From NCBI GenBank assembly GCA_030613605.1, contig JAUWLO010000072.1:1-9297 (forward strand): 9,297 nt of DNA. Direction: 5' to 3'. Positions 1-6,300 of the stretch are shown here, in pieces. The first letter of the stretch is position 1. Each line of letters begins with the position of its first letter. The DNA is from Gammaproteobacteria bacterium. GTDB taxonomy: Bacteria; Pseudomonadota; Gammaproteobacteria; SZUA-152. Under the pieces are notes generated by a model. The model had not been told where the DNA came from, did no database searches, and saw nothing but the letters and a program-made list of their open reading frames with translations. The position numbers were made by a program, and so were the translations under genes.

Positions 1-1742
1 TTTCCACCCTCCGTCCCAAGGGTGCTTTTGTCGCAGGTGCCGGTGCGTATACCTCCGGTCCTCTGTCCTTCATGGATATATACGACAAGATGTGTTTTAC
101 CGTTTCCAGTGCTGGTGGCCGTCGTGGTGCGCAAATGGCCACCTTTGATGTGGGTCATCCGGATGTGCTGGATTTCATTCGTGCCAAACGTGAAGACGGT
201 CGACTGCGTCAGTTTAATCTTTCGCTACTGATTACCCAGGAATTTATAGAAGCCGTAAAAAATGATACTGACTGGAAGCTGGCGTTTCCGGTATCAGAAA
301 AAGAAGTGGAAATCGATAACATAGACCTTAGCGATACCGAACAGGTGGTGTGGCGTGAATGGCCGAGTGAAAATGGTTACGTTACCAATGCAGAAGGGTT
401 AACCGCCTGTAAGGTGTATCGCTCAATCAAGGCGCAACGTTTGTGGGATTCCATTATGAGCTCCACCTACGATTTTGCCGAGCCCGGTTTTATTCTTATC
501 GATAAAGTGAATGAGATGAACAACAATTGGTTCTGCGAAAATATTCGTGCGACCAATCCTTGTGGCGAGCAACCGTTACCGCCGTATGGCTCCTGTTTGC
601 TGGGATCGATAAACCTGACCAAGTTTGTGGTGGATCCGTTTACGGAGAATGCTCGCTTTGACTGGGAAAAATTCGACAAAACCGTCGGTATTTTTACTCG
701 CATGCTGGACAACGTAGTAGAGATCAATGGTCTGCCACTTGAAGGTCAGCGTGACGCCATAGAAAACAAGCGCCGCCATGGCATGGGTTACCTGGGTCTG
801 GGTTCCACGCTCACGCTCATGGGCATGAAATACGGTTCACCGGAGTCGCTGGAGTTCACCGAAAAAGTCACCCGTGAGCTGGCGATTGTCGGCTGGAAAA
901 CCGGTCTGCAGTTAGCAGAAGAAAAAGGTTCGGCGCCAATAATGGAAGAAGATTTTACCGTCACGGCAGACATGTTACGCAAACGCCCGGAAATGAAACG
1001 TGACGGCATTAAAGTGGGTGATAAGGTCAAAGGCAAGGTACTGCATGCCCGTTACAGCCACTACATGCAAAAAGTGGCCGAAGTAGAGCCTGAGCTGGTG
1101 GCGGAAATGGCAGAAAAGGGTTGTCGTTTTACGCATCACAGTTCCATTGCACCCACAGGCACCATTTCACTGTCGCTGGCCAATAACGCCAGTAATGGTA
1201 TCGAGCCCAGCTTTGCACACCTGTATTCACGTAACATTATTCGTGAAGGCAAAAAGACCAAAGAAAAAGTAGACGTCTGTTCTTTTGAGCTGTTGGCCTA
1301 TCGTCAACTGGTCAATACAGATGCCATGCCCTTCTCGGAGGAAGCCAGTAATCAATTGCCAGACTATTTTATCTCGGCAGATGAGATCCTGCCCAAGGCC
1401 CATGTGGATGTGCAGGCGGCTGCACAGAAATGGATCGACTCCAGTATTTCTAAAACCGCCAACGTACCCACGGAATTCCCTTTTGATGAATTCAAGGACA
1501 TCTACATGTATGCCTACGATCAGGGTCTGAAGGGTTGCACCACTTTCCGCTTTAATCCGGAAGCCTTCCAGGGTGTGCTGGTTAAAGAAGAAGACCTGGC
1601 AAACACCACCTACAAATTTACCCTGGAAGACGGCACTACCGTAGAAGTGAAAGGCAATGAAGAAATTGAATACGACGGTGAAACACACACTGCCGCCAAT
1701 CTTTATGATGCCCTGAAAGAAGGCTATTACGGTAAGTTTTAG
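1..1742 (+). CDS. nrdJa: Class II (B12-dependent) ribonucleotide reductase, catalytic part, 5'-truncated by window edge
   Basis: Catalytic subunit of adenosylcobalamin-dependent ribonucleoside reductase, which makes deoxyribonucleotides in the cytoplasm with or without oxygen. The frame is open from base 3 to the stop at 1742 (579 residues visible); the first Met at 72 is internal, because conserved sequence (KGAFVAGAGAYTSGPLSF) precedes it. Diagnostic motifs are NPCGEQPL (Asn codon at 555), holding the Asn-x-Cys-x-Glu set of radical and general-base residues of the RNR barrel, and APTGTISL (near 1150), the substrate phosphate-binding loop. The N-terminal barrel strands with the first redox cysteine lie left of the window. 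The protein stops at EGYYGKF without the TSCPD domain and cysteine-rich tail; these are in the next gene, as in the NrdJa/NrdJb split known from Pseudomonas aeruginosa. Class II is favoured over class I because the partner is NrdJb-like. Family certain, symbol by analogy. Confidence 0.93.
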   Translation, partial: STLRPKGAFVAGAGAYTSGPLSFMDIYDKMCFTVSSAGGRRGAQMATFDVGHPDVLDFIRAKREDGRLRQFNLSLLITQEFIEAVKNDTDWKLAFPVSEKEVEIDNIDLSDTEQVVWREWPSENGYVTNAEGLTACKVYRSIKAQRLWDSIMSSTYDFAEPGFILIDKVNEMNNNWFCENIRATNPCGEQPLPPYGSCLLGSINLTKFVVDPFTENARFDWEKFDKTVGIFTRMLDNVVEINGLPLEGQRDAIENKRRHGMGYLGLGSTLTLMGMKYGSPESLEFTEKVTRELAIVGWKTGLQLAEEKGSAPIMEEDFTVTADMLRKRPEMKRDGIKVGDKVKGKVLHARYSHYMQKVAEVEPELVAEMAEKGCRFTHHSSIAPTGTISLSLANNASNGIEPSFAHLYSRNIIREGKKTKEKVDVCSFELLAYRQLVNTDAMPFSEEASNQLPDYFISADEILPKAHVDVQAAAQKWIDSSISKTANVPTEFPFDEFKDIYMYAYDQGLKGCTTFRFNPEAFQGVLVKEEDLANTTYKFTLEDGTTVEVKGNEEIEYDGETHTAANLYDALKEGYYGKF

Positions 1743-1895
1743 GGGTAAGTTCTAATTTCTATTACCAGCGGTTTTAAAAAAAGATTTTATTAACACTATC
1801 ATTAACAAATAGCACAAACGGCCCGCGGAGCGGGTCGACTGCCCTGGGGTGAACCATATTGTTCAGAAACAGGGGTAGAAACGGGAGCAGAAAAG

Positions 1896-2603
1896 ATGGC
1901 CATTAAATTAGATAAAAAAATCGTCGGGTATAAAGTCGTTAAAGACGATGAAGAAAAACCGGAAGTTGCAGCTAAAGACACTGCCGAAATGCGGGAAGAA
2001 GGCAATGTCGTGCACATGCACGAGAAAGTGGAGCGCCCGGAAATGTTGCTGGGCTCCACCTATAAAATAAAAACCCCGTTGTCCGAACACTCGTTGTATA
2101 TCACCATCAATGACATGGTGCTCAATCCCGGCACCAAACACGAAGTGCGTCGCCCGTTTGAGGTGTTCATCAACTCCAAAAACATGGATCACTTCCAGTG
2201 GATTGTGGCCCTCACGCGAATCATCTCTGCCGTGTTCCGCAAGGGTGGCGATGTTACCTTCCTGGTAGATGAATTACGTTCTGTGTTTGATCCCCGTGGT
2301 GGTTACTTTAAGAAGGGCGGCAAATACATGCCATCACTGGTTGCCGAACTGGGTGACGCCATTGAATCTCACATGAAACTGATTGGTCTCATCAAGGACG
2401 ACGAGATGGATGAGCATCAGAAAAAACTGGTGGCAGAAAAACGTGCCCAGTATGAAGCTGAAACAAAGAATGCTGATTGTGATGATGCTGCTTCGGATTT
2501 TCCGGCGGGATCTCAGTTGTGTAACAAGTGCAGCACCAAGGCGGTGATTAAGATGGATGGGTGTATGACGTGCTTAAACTGCGGTGACTCCAAATGCGGC
2601 TGA
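1896..2603 (+). CDS. nrdJb: Class II ribonucleotide reductase C-terminal subunit (TSCPD domain and redox tail)
   Basis: 235 residues that supply the C-terminal part of the class II reductase, so the enzyme is split over two polypeptides. Residues about 50-166 look like the TSCPD domain (SLYITINDMVLNPGTKHEV, then a helical VALTRIISAVFR segment). The tail has Cys209-x2-Cys212 and Cys223-x2-Cys226, a likely zinc ribbon, followed by Cys229-x4-Cys234 (CGDSKC), which matches the swinging-tail pair that thioredoxin reduces in class II enzymes. The start at 1896 has a weak GGGAGC upstream and gives the expected MAIKLDKKIVGYKVV beginning. It follows nrdJa by 153 bases, an unusually wide gap for two halves of one enzyme; the gap contains a small GC hairpin (1820-1836, CCCGC-GGA-GCGGG core) with no T-run. 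The two genes are probably co-transcribed and end at the terminator at 2742-2770. Confidence 0.9.
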   Translation: MAIKLDKKIVGYKVVKDDEEKPEVAAKDTAEMREEGNVVHMHEKVERPEMLLGSTYKIKTPLSEHSLYITINDMVLNPGTKHEVRRPFEVFINSKNMDHFQWIVALTRIISAVFRKGGDVTFLVDELRSVFDPRGGYFKKGGKYMPSLVAELGDAIESHMKLIGLIKDDEMDEHQKKLVAEKRAQYEAETKNADCDDAASDFPAGSQLCNKCSTKAVIKMDGCMTCLNCGDSKCG

Positions 2604-2612
2604 TTTGCGGCG

Positions 2613-2717
2613 TCTGAACCGCGATGACTGCGTTGCGTCATTTTCTGAAAATGCTCACGTACTATAAGTACGCTCCGCCTTTCAGAAAGCAACGCGCCTT
2701 GTCCTCACGGCTCAGTC
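2613..2717. repeat. Large imperfect inverted repeat (REP-like) downstream of nrdJb
   Basis: The two halves of this 105-base stretch are imperfect reverse complements. At the centre, GTACTATAAGTAC (2659-2671) forms a GTACT/AGTAC stem. Further out, TTTCTGAAA pairs with TTTCAGAAA, GCGTTGCGTC with AACGCGCC-type sequence, and the outermost ACCGCGATGAC with the complement of GTCCTCACGGCTCAGTC. Cruciform-capable intergenic palindromes with CTCACGTAC and GTACGCTCCGC arms are a pattern I recall from several gammaproteobacterial genomes, but I cannot name the family. The stretch is non-coding. It may act in mRNA end protection or termination, or be a non-autonomous mobile repeat. Confidence 0.7.
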
Positions 2718-2741
2718 TTGCAACTCAAGGCGGGAATATTT

Positions 2742-2770
2742 AAAGGCAGCTTCGGCTGCCTTTTTTGTTT
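2742..2770 (+). terminator. Rho-independent terminator of the nrdJ block
   Basis: AAAGGCAGC (2742-2750), tetraloop TTCG (2751-2754) and GCTGCCTTT (2755-2763) form a 9-bp stem that runs into a T-rich tract (TTTTTTGTTT). It lies about 140 bases after the nrdJb stop and 20 bases before the next gene, so it separates the two transcription units. Confidence 0.92.
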
Positions 2771-2790
2771 ATATAAGCTTAGGAGGGTAA

Positions 2791-3504
2791 ATGTTTTTTA
2801 ATGAGGATTTTATAGCATCAGTGGAAGATAACCCTGTAGTAGGTATCGTTGAAGCATGTAATAGAGTTATTGATAGGCTTGATCAAATATCTGAAGGACA
2901 AGGATGGGAAGATGAGCAGCATGAGTTATTATGGGAAGCTGGCGCTTTCATTCAGCTTGTGATGGATACCAATGAGTTTGACACTGGGTTAACTCTTCCT
3001 GAAGCGACAGGTGATATCAATTCAAACTGTAGTGTACTTTATGAATACATTACGGAAATAAAATCTACTTTTGAAGAACAGTCAATTAAACTCAAAGTAG
3101 AATCGTATACTAGCCGTTATAGCACTGCATTAAAATCTTCTTTCGCATATGAGTTTTCTCAAGGTGATCTTGAAAAAATTCAGACTTTAGTGAGTGAGCT
3201 GCGTAGTCAAATCTCAGGTAACAAAAGATTAGAAGATGACCACAAGCGTCGCCTTTTAAAAAGATTAGAGCATTTGCAATCAGAACTTCATAAGCGAGTG
3301 TCTGACTTAGATAGATTTTGGGGCTTGGTTGGAGATGCTGGTGTTGTTTTGGGTAAGTTGGGTGATGATGCAAAACCCATTGTGGATCGAATTAGAGAAA
3401 TGGCAGAGATTGTATGGAAAACACAAGTGCGTTCAGAAGAATTGCCTAGCGATTCGAATAATCCTATGTTGGGTCATGAGGAAAATACAGGAGCAGATGA
3501 ATAA
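2791..3504 (+). CDS. Hypothetical coiled-coil protein
   Basis: 237 residues, cytoplasmic, with no signal peptide or membrane segment. The start is fixed by AGGAGG at 2781-2786. The N-terminal part (1-100) is acidic and probably helical (WEDEQHELLWEAGAFIQLV). Residues about 125-175 are heptad-rich and charged (LEKIQTLVSELRSQI, then RRLLKRLEHLQSELHKRV), a likely coiled coil. They lead into a segment that looks conserved (SDLDRFWGLVGDAGVVLGKL, then KPIVDRIREMAEIVWKTQ, 171-212). The tail is acidic and disordered. I have the impression of similar C-terminal segments in solitary accessory-genome proteins of other bacteria, but I know no function. Its codon and base use is clearly AT-richer than that of nrdJ, and it sits between the nrdJ terminator and the repeat region, so recent acquisition is plausible. 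A role in phage defence would be guesswork. Confidence 0.85.
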   Translation: MFFNEDFIASVEDNPVVGIVEACNRVIDRLDQISEGQGWEDEQHELLWEAGAFIQLVMDTNEFDTGLTLPEATGDINSNCSVLYEYITEIKSTFEEQSIKLKVESYTSRYSTALKSSFAYEFSQGDLEKIQTLVSELRSQISGNKRLEDDHKRRLLKRLEHLQSELHKRVSDLDRFWGLVGDAGVVLGKLGDDAKPIVDRIREMAEIVWKTQVRSEELPSDSNNPMLGHEENTGADE

Positions 3505-3508
3505 TTAT

Positions 3509-3525
3509 AAGGGTCAGGCCCCTTT
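3509..3525 (+). repeat. GGGGTCAGA-family repeat, copy 1
   Basis: AAGGGTCAGGCCCCTTT is a slightly degenerate copy of the palindromic spacer (AAAGGGGTCAGACCCCTTT in the best copy). It starts 5 bases after the stop of the coiled-coil gene and opens the repeat-bearing region. Confidence 0.75.
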
Positions 3526-3542
3526 AGGAAAAAAAATTAATA

Positions 3543-3567
3543 GGGGGCAGAGAGCAATTGTTTCTAA
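3543..3567 (+). repeat. GGGGTCAGA-family repeat with CAATTG tail (type B), copy 1
   Basis: GGGGGCAGAGAG followed by CAATTGTTTCTAA, then GAAAATAA. It shares the AGAGAGCAATTGTTTCTAA body with 5014-5047 and the CAATTGTTTCTAA part with 6632-6650. It is non-coding and sits between the coiled-coil gene and the dioxygenase gene. Confidence 0.8.
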
Positions 3568-3578
3568 GAAAATAAGTA

Positions 3579-3599
3579 GGGTCAGACTCGACTTAATTG
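3579..3599 (+). repeat. GGGGTCAGA-family repeat with CTCGAC tail (type C)
   Basis: GGGTCAGACTCGAC followed by TTAATTG; the only copy with this tail in the window. The head GGGTCAGA matches all other copies. GTAG stands just before it (3576-3579). It ends 28 bases before the dioxygenase start. Confidence 0.7.
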
Positions 3600-3627
3600 T
3601 TTTTTAATTCGATCTTTATTATTTAAC

Positions 3628-4269
3628 ATGAAAAACCGAAGAGCATTTTTGAAAAGCACAGCGGCGATTTTGCCGATGGGGTTGTTTTCTCGGTTATTGC
3701 ATGCGGCGTCGCCTACACCTTCTGAAACGGAAGGACCTTTTTATCCGCTAGTGGCACAAAAGGATAAAGACTTTGATTTGACACAGATCCAGGGCCGGCA
3801 GGGGTCGGCTAAGGGCAGGGTTATTCTGATTGAAGGTCAGGTTTTGAATGCGGATGGCAAGCCGATTGAGGATGCGATGGTTGATTTATGGCAGGCAAAT
3901 GCTGCTGGGCGATACCGGCATCACCGCGATAAAAACAGGGCGCCGCTGGATCCAAATTTTCAGGGCTGGGCGATTGTGAAAAGTGGCCGTGAGGGTCGGT
4001 TCCGTTTTAAAACCATTTTCCCTGGGATTTACCCTGCCTCTGCTGAATGGTTGAGGCCACCTCATATTCACTTTAAGGTGAGTAAAAGTGGTTATACTGA
4101 TTTGACGACACAAATGTATTTTCCAGGTCATAAGCTTAATAATTCAGACCTGTTGTTGATGCAAAAAAGCAATGAAGAGGCTGAGTTGATGATCTCAAAA
4201 AGAATCGATGCTGAGCTAGAAGCCTATTCATACAGTATTGTTATGAGCGTTACTAAAATAAAAAATTAA
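3628..4269 (+). CDS. Tat-exported intradiol ring-cleavage dioxygenase family protein
   Basis: 213 residues of the protocatechuate 3,4-dioxygenase/catechol 1,2-dioxygenase fold, which cleaves catechol-type rings between the hydroxyls using non-haem Fe(III). The N-terminus has a twin-arginine signal (RRAFLK at 4-9, then a hydrophobic stretch ending near LLHAAS), so a folded, metal-loaded enzyme is probably exported to the periplasm. TPSETEGPFYP (30-40) is typical of this family. All iron ligands are visible by comparison with PcaH: Tyr96 (GRYRH), Tyr135 (PGIYP), His146 and His148 (PPHIHF), with the conserved Arg143. DPNFQGW, TIFPG and LTTQMYFPG are further family signatures. Substrate unknown; exported members are poorly characterised and no catabolic pathway genes surround it. 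There is no clear ribosome binding site before the ATG, and the upstream spacer is a repeat cluster. Confidence 0.93.
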   Translation: MKNRRAFLKSTAAILPMGLFSRLLHAASPTPSETEGPFYPLVAQKDKDFDLTQIQGRQGSAKGRVILIEGQVLNADGKPIEDAMVDLWQANAAGRYRHHRDKNRAPLDPNFQGWAIVKSGREGRFRFKTIFPGIYPASAEWLRPPHIHFKVSKSGYTDLTTQMYFPGHKLNNSDLLLMQKSNEEAELMISKRIDAELEAYSYSIVMSVTKIKN

Positions 4270-4270
4270 T

Positions 4271-4306
4271 AGGGGTCAGGAATTAATAGGGGTCAGACCC
4301 CTTTAA
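4271..4306 (+). repeat. Double GGGGTCAGA-family repeat
   Basis: AGGGGTCAGG (4271-4280), a half copy, is followed after AATTAAT by the full palindrome AGGGGTCAGACCCCTTTAA (4288-4306). It starts directly after the dioxygenase stop and ends 9 bases before the GTG of the channel gene, so this spacer is almost entirely repeat. The palindrome could also form a weak hairpin terminator. Confidence 0.88.
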
Positions 4307-4315
4307 TACTTTAAC

Positions 4316-4822
4316 GTGGAAGATCTAGTGCAAACATTGCTTGAAGAAGGAACTCTCTGGGTGCCTAGAGTCATCGGTGTTGTAGTAATTTTTGTCGGTT
4401 TCTTTATTCTCGCAAAAATAATAAAGAGAATAATTACTAAAGCCGCTGAGCGATTGAAATTTGATGAAAATCTCACTTCGCTACTTTCTCGCACAAGCAG
4501 TATTACAATTCTTATATTTGGATTTGTTACTGCGCTCGGAACTTTAGGCATTAATGTGTCCGCGATTGTGGCCGGTTTAGGGTTGACTGGATTTGCGCTT
4601 GGTTTCGCCCTGAAAGATACTATTTCTAATCTTCTTTCTGGTGTTCTCATATTGCTATATCGACCGTTTGAAGTAGGGCACCGTATAAAAATATCGGGTT
4701 ACGAGGGTATTGTTATTTCTATTGACCTTCGATACACGGAGCTTGATTCCGAAGGGAATAAGGTGCTAATTCCGAATTCAAAATTATTCAAGGATCCAGT
4801 CACTATTCTTAAGCAGGGGTAA
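4316..4822 (+). CDS. Short MscS-family mechanosensitive channel protein
   Basis: 168 residues, inner membrane. Segments: a hydrophobic helix at about 15-37, a second at about 62-82, and the pore-lining TM3 with its amphipathic extension (VSAIVAGLGLTGFALGFALK, 81-100, to LLYRPF). The beta domain follows (FEVGHRIKISGYEGIV, then IPNSKLF at 152-158). The protein stops just after the beta domain; E. coli MscS (286 residues) continues about 110 residues further to form the cytoplasmic vestibule. This is either a natural short form or a gene cut at its 3' end; the abrupt change to non-coding, structured sequence right after the stop leaves both open. The start is a GTG with no good ribosome binding site, 9 bases after a repeat. 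Family assignment is firm; osmotic-release function is inferred. Confidence 0.88.
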   Translation: MEDLVQTLLEEGTLWVPRVIGVVVIFVGFFILAKIIKRIITKAAERLKFDENLTSLLSRTSSITILIFGFVTALGTLGINVSAIVAGLGLTGFALGFALKDTISNLLSGVLILLYRPFEVGHRIKISGYEGIVISIDLRYTELDSEGNKVLIPNSKLFKDPVTILKQG

Positions 4823-4860
4823 TCGAATATTTTGTGATCAAAGGGATAATATGCCCACGG

Positions 4861-4976
4861 GTTGCACTCGACCTCAGACGTAAGGTGAGCTGGATGCAGG
4901 AGGTAGAACGTAGCAGGAAGCCAGGGTCGAGAGCAACGCAAGACGATTCCATGGATGGAATCGGCAGAGTAAGTCT
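4861..4976 (+). ncRNA. Candidate structured RNA, possibly a group II intron domain I relic
   Basis: No credible gene lies in 4823-5065, but this part folds strongly. GTTGCACTCGACC (4861-4873) pairs with GGTCGAGAGCAAC (4925-4937) over 13 positions with one A-A mismatch. Inside it, CTGG (4890-4893) can pair with CCAG (4921-4924), and ACCT with AGGT nearby. A second hairpin, CGATTCCAT-GG-ATGGAATCG (4944-4963), has a 9-bp perfect stem, and AGAC (4941-4944) could alternatively close with GTCT (4973-4976). The wording (GTAGCAGGAAGCCAG, GGCAGAGTAAGTCTGGATGCC) reminds me of domain I of bacterial group II introns, but I see no intron-encoded reverse transcriptase and no domain V. Strand is assumed from the gene direction. 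Confidence 0.42.
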
Positions 4977-5013
4977 GGATGCCTAATATGGATGTAGGTA
5001 AGTAGAATTAAAC

Positions 5014-5047
5014 GGGGTCAGAGAGCAATTGTTTCTAATATTAGAAA
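5014..5047 (+). repeat. Type B GGGGTCAGA-family repeat with TTTCTAATATTAGAAA palindrome
   Basis: GGGGTCAGAGAG followed by CAATTGTTTCTAA. Its end forms the perfect 16-base palindrome TTTCTAATATTAGAAA (5032-5047). It is the best preserved type B copy and lies 18 bases before the start of the next gene, with an AAGGA ribosome binding site in between. Confidence 0.85.
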
Positions 5048-5065
5048 AATAAAGGATTAAGAGTA

Positions 5066-5332
5066 ATGGACGCTGAAAAAATCAAAGTGAACATGGAAAA
5101 CGGGAATGTTATGGATGTTGTCGTCTTTAGTAAGCGCGCCAATTTGATAGAGGTCGTTCTGGGTGAGCGTGTTCACAGTGTTAAATGTGAGTTGACGCCT
5201 ACACGGAACGGTTCGGCTTTCGTCGGATCTGTTATGGGCAGGGAGATTATTTACGACAGAAGCGCGACTGAGGTTCAGGGGGATATCGACAGGCTAAACC
5301 TTGATGTGCGTAGTTCTCTGTCGGCTCGATAG
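5066..5332 (+). CDS. Small conserved hypothetical protein, beta-rich
   Basis: 88 residues, cytoplasmic by appearance. Start chosen by AAGGA about 10 bases upstream and by the clear MDAEKIKV beginning. Alternating hydrophobic residues (VMDVVVF, LIEVVLG, VHSVKCELTP) suggest a small beta-sheet protein. The central part, TPTRNGSAFVGSVMGREIIY (44-63), followed by DRSATEVQGDIDRL, reads like a conserved motif that I associate with unnamed small proteins in other gammaproteobacteria. I know no function. Cys41 is the only cysteine. It is convergent with the minus-strand gene that follows; a hairpin at 5379-5400 lies between them. Confidence 0.8.
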   Translation: MDAEKIKVNMENGNVMDVVVFSKRANLIEVVLGERVHSVKCELTPTRNGSAFVGSVMGREIIYDRSATEVQGDIDRLNLDVRSSLSAR

Positions 5333-5340
5333 AGACCAAC

Positions 5341-5360
5341 AGGGCCAGAGCAATTATTCT
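5341..5360 (+). repeat. Degenerate type B GGGGTCAGA-family repeat
   Basis: AGGGCCAGAG followed by CAATTATTCT is recognisable as the type B form that has lost bases (compare GGGGTCAGAGAG and CAATTGTTTCT). It starts 8 bases after the stop of the 88-residue gene. Confidence 0.6.
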
Positions 5361-5378
5361 GTATGCTTAGCAACCTGG

Positions 5379-5400
5379 CATCGAATCAATGTGATCGATG
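5379..5400. terminator. Possible terminator between convergent genes
   Basis: CATCG, a bulged A, ATCA, loop ATG, TGAT and CGATG form a 9-bp stem with one bulge. On the plus strand it is followed by TATTTTAAACTTT, a poor but T-rich tail. It lies between two genes that converge, where a terminator is expected. The stem is AT-rich, so termination would be weak. Confidence 0.4.
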
Positions 5401-5411
5401 TATTTTAAACT

Positions 5412-5645
5412 TTAAAAGGTGGCGGTCCTTTGTGCCAATTGCGTCCACGCCACGTGGGGATGTGTAATGTCATTTTCAATGATCAGCTCCATCCCTAATA
5501 AATCCAGGATTTGAGACATTGAATAGTCCGCATCAAACGCAGTTTTTAAATGCTCAACGTGAAAGCGATTCAGATAAAGAAGGTTGGGATGGATTCCGTG
5601 TTCAAGTTCAAAGTCTCGGACGAGACGATTGATAAAACTTAGCAT
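5412..5645 (-). CDS. Small conserved hypothetical protein
   Basis: 77 residues on the minus strand, the only gene in the window with this orientation. It is supported as real by a perfect AGGAGG seven bases before the ATG (read on the minus strand) and by its family-like sequence: MLSFINRLVRDFELEHGIHP, NLLYLN, then LDLLGMELII and HPHVAW near the end. I recall small proteins with the same FINRLVR, HPNLLYLN and HPHVAW blocks in Nitrosomonas- and purple-sulfur-type bacteria, all without known function. No membrane segment or signal peptide. Repeat copies lie on both sides (5341-5360 and 5796-5814), so it too is a single-gene unit between repeats. The roughly 150 bases upstream (5646-5795) are AT-rich and must hold its promoter, but I see no convincing -35/-10 pair. 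Confidence 0.8.
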   Translation of the reverse strand: MLSFINRLVRDFELEHGIHPNLLYLNRFHVEHLKTAFDADYSMSQILDLLGMELIIENDITHPHVAWTQLAQRTATF

Positions 5646-5795
5646 AGCCGTACCTCCTAAGTGACAGATAGCACACTAAGAATATAGCACTTTTTATGCC
5701 TGAAGGTTTTATGTTCTAATATTCAATAACTTATAGAGATGTCCTATGAAAGTACATAGATTAAAGTAGCGTAAAAAATAAAATCAATGAGGATT

Positions 5796-5814
5796 AAAGG
5801 GGTCAGACCCCTTT
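5796..5814 (+). repeat. GGGGTCAGA-family repeat, best palindromic copy
   Basis: AAAGGGGTCAGACCCCTTT is a perfect 9+9 palindrome around a central A, followed by more T. It would fold as a GC-rich hairpin with a T tail, so it could terminate transcription in either direction; it separates the minus-strand gene's upstream region from the next plus-strand gene. The rest of the 215-base gap (5646-5860) shows nothing else I can name. Confidence 0.9.
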
Positions 5815-5860
5815 TTATACATGCTGCAGGAGTAAGAATAACAAGCATCAAGGAGGTGCT

Positions 5861-6295
5861 ATGAACGACAAGGCTGTTGGTGGTGTTCACTGGAGTTTCT
5901 GGTTAATCAGTGTGGTCGCGCTGCTTTGGAATGTCGGTGGCTCTATTAATTATCTCATGCAGACGAGTCTGGATTTTGTCGCGACAATGCCCGAAACGGC
6001 CCGTGCGATTATCGAAGGCCGACCCGCATGGGCAACCGGAGGCTTTGCGATAGGTGTTTTCGGTGGCGCACTGGGTTGTCTTCTACTTCTGTTCAGGAAG
6101 TCGGTTGCGTTTTATGTGTTTATCGCGTCGTTGCTTGGCATAATTGTGACAATGGTCCATACAGTTAATGTAGCCAGCTCGAAAATCGATTTCAGTTCCT
6201 TCGAAATTTTTATGATGATTCTATCACCGATAATCGTAGCTGCATTTTTGATATGGTATTCGAAGCAGGCCGAATCTAAGGGTTGGATCAGCTAA
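5861..6295 (+). CDS. Four-helix inner-membrane protein, unknown function
   Basis: 144 residues with four hydrophobic segments at about 11-31, 58-78, 82-103 and 113-133, and short hydrophilic ends. Start fixed by AGGAGG at 5851-5856. HWSFWLISVVALLWNVGGSI at the beginning followed by a YLMQ segment is a pattern I recall from small membrane proteins sometimes labelled sugar-transporter-like in automatic annotation; I would not trust that label. The loop between helices 1 and 2 (DFVATMPETARAIIEGRPAW) is probably periplasmic. Base composition is richer in GC than in the neighbouring small genes. It stands alone between repeat copies, so no partner can be inferred. Confidence 0.85.
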   Translation: MNDKAVGGVHWSFWLISVVALLWNVGGSINYLMQTSLDFVATMPETARAIIEGRPAWATGGFAIGVFGGALGCLLLLFRKSVAFYVFIASLLGIIVTMVHTVNVASSKIDFSSFEIFMMILSPIIVAAFLIWYSKQAESKGWIS

Positions 6296-6300
6296 AGTTA

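Noticed and set aside
1227..1688. 153-residue minus-strand ORF inside nrdJa.
   Set aside because: Entirely antisense to conserved reductase sequence; Phe- and Val-rich composition typical of a shadow frame.
3329..3607. 92-residue plus-strand ORF across the end of the coiled-coil gene.
   Set aside because: It is out of frame with the supported gene and its C-terminal part is translated repeat sequence; no ribosome binding site.
4699..4941. 80-residue minus-strand ORF overlapping the end of the MscS-like gene and the foldable stretch.
   Set aside because: No ribosome binding site, overlaps a well-supported gene, and its sequence looks like the antisense of MscS coding plus structured RNA.
5646..5760. 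Promoter of the minus-strand gene (TATATT read on the minus strand near 5685).
   Set aside because: A -10-like TATATT is present, but no acceptable -35 lies 16-18 bases upstream, and the region is generally AT-rich.
5861..6295. Sugar transporter.
   Set aside because: Only 144 residues and four helices, with no transporter motifs; that label from automatic annotation of similar proteins is not supported by the sequence.
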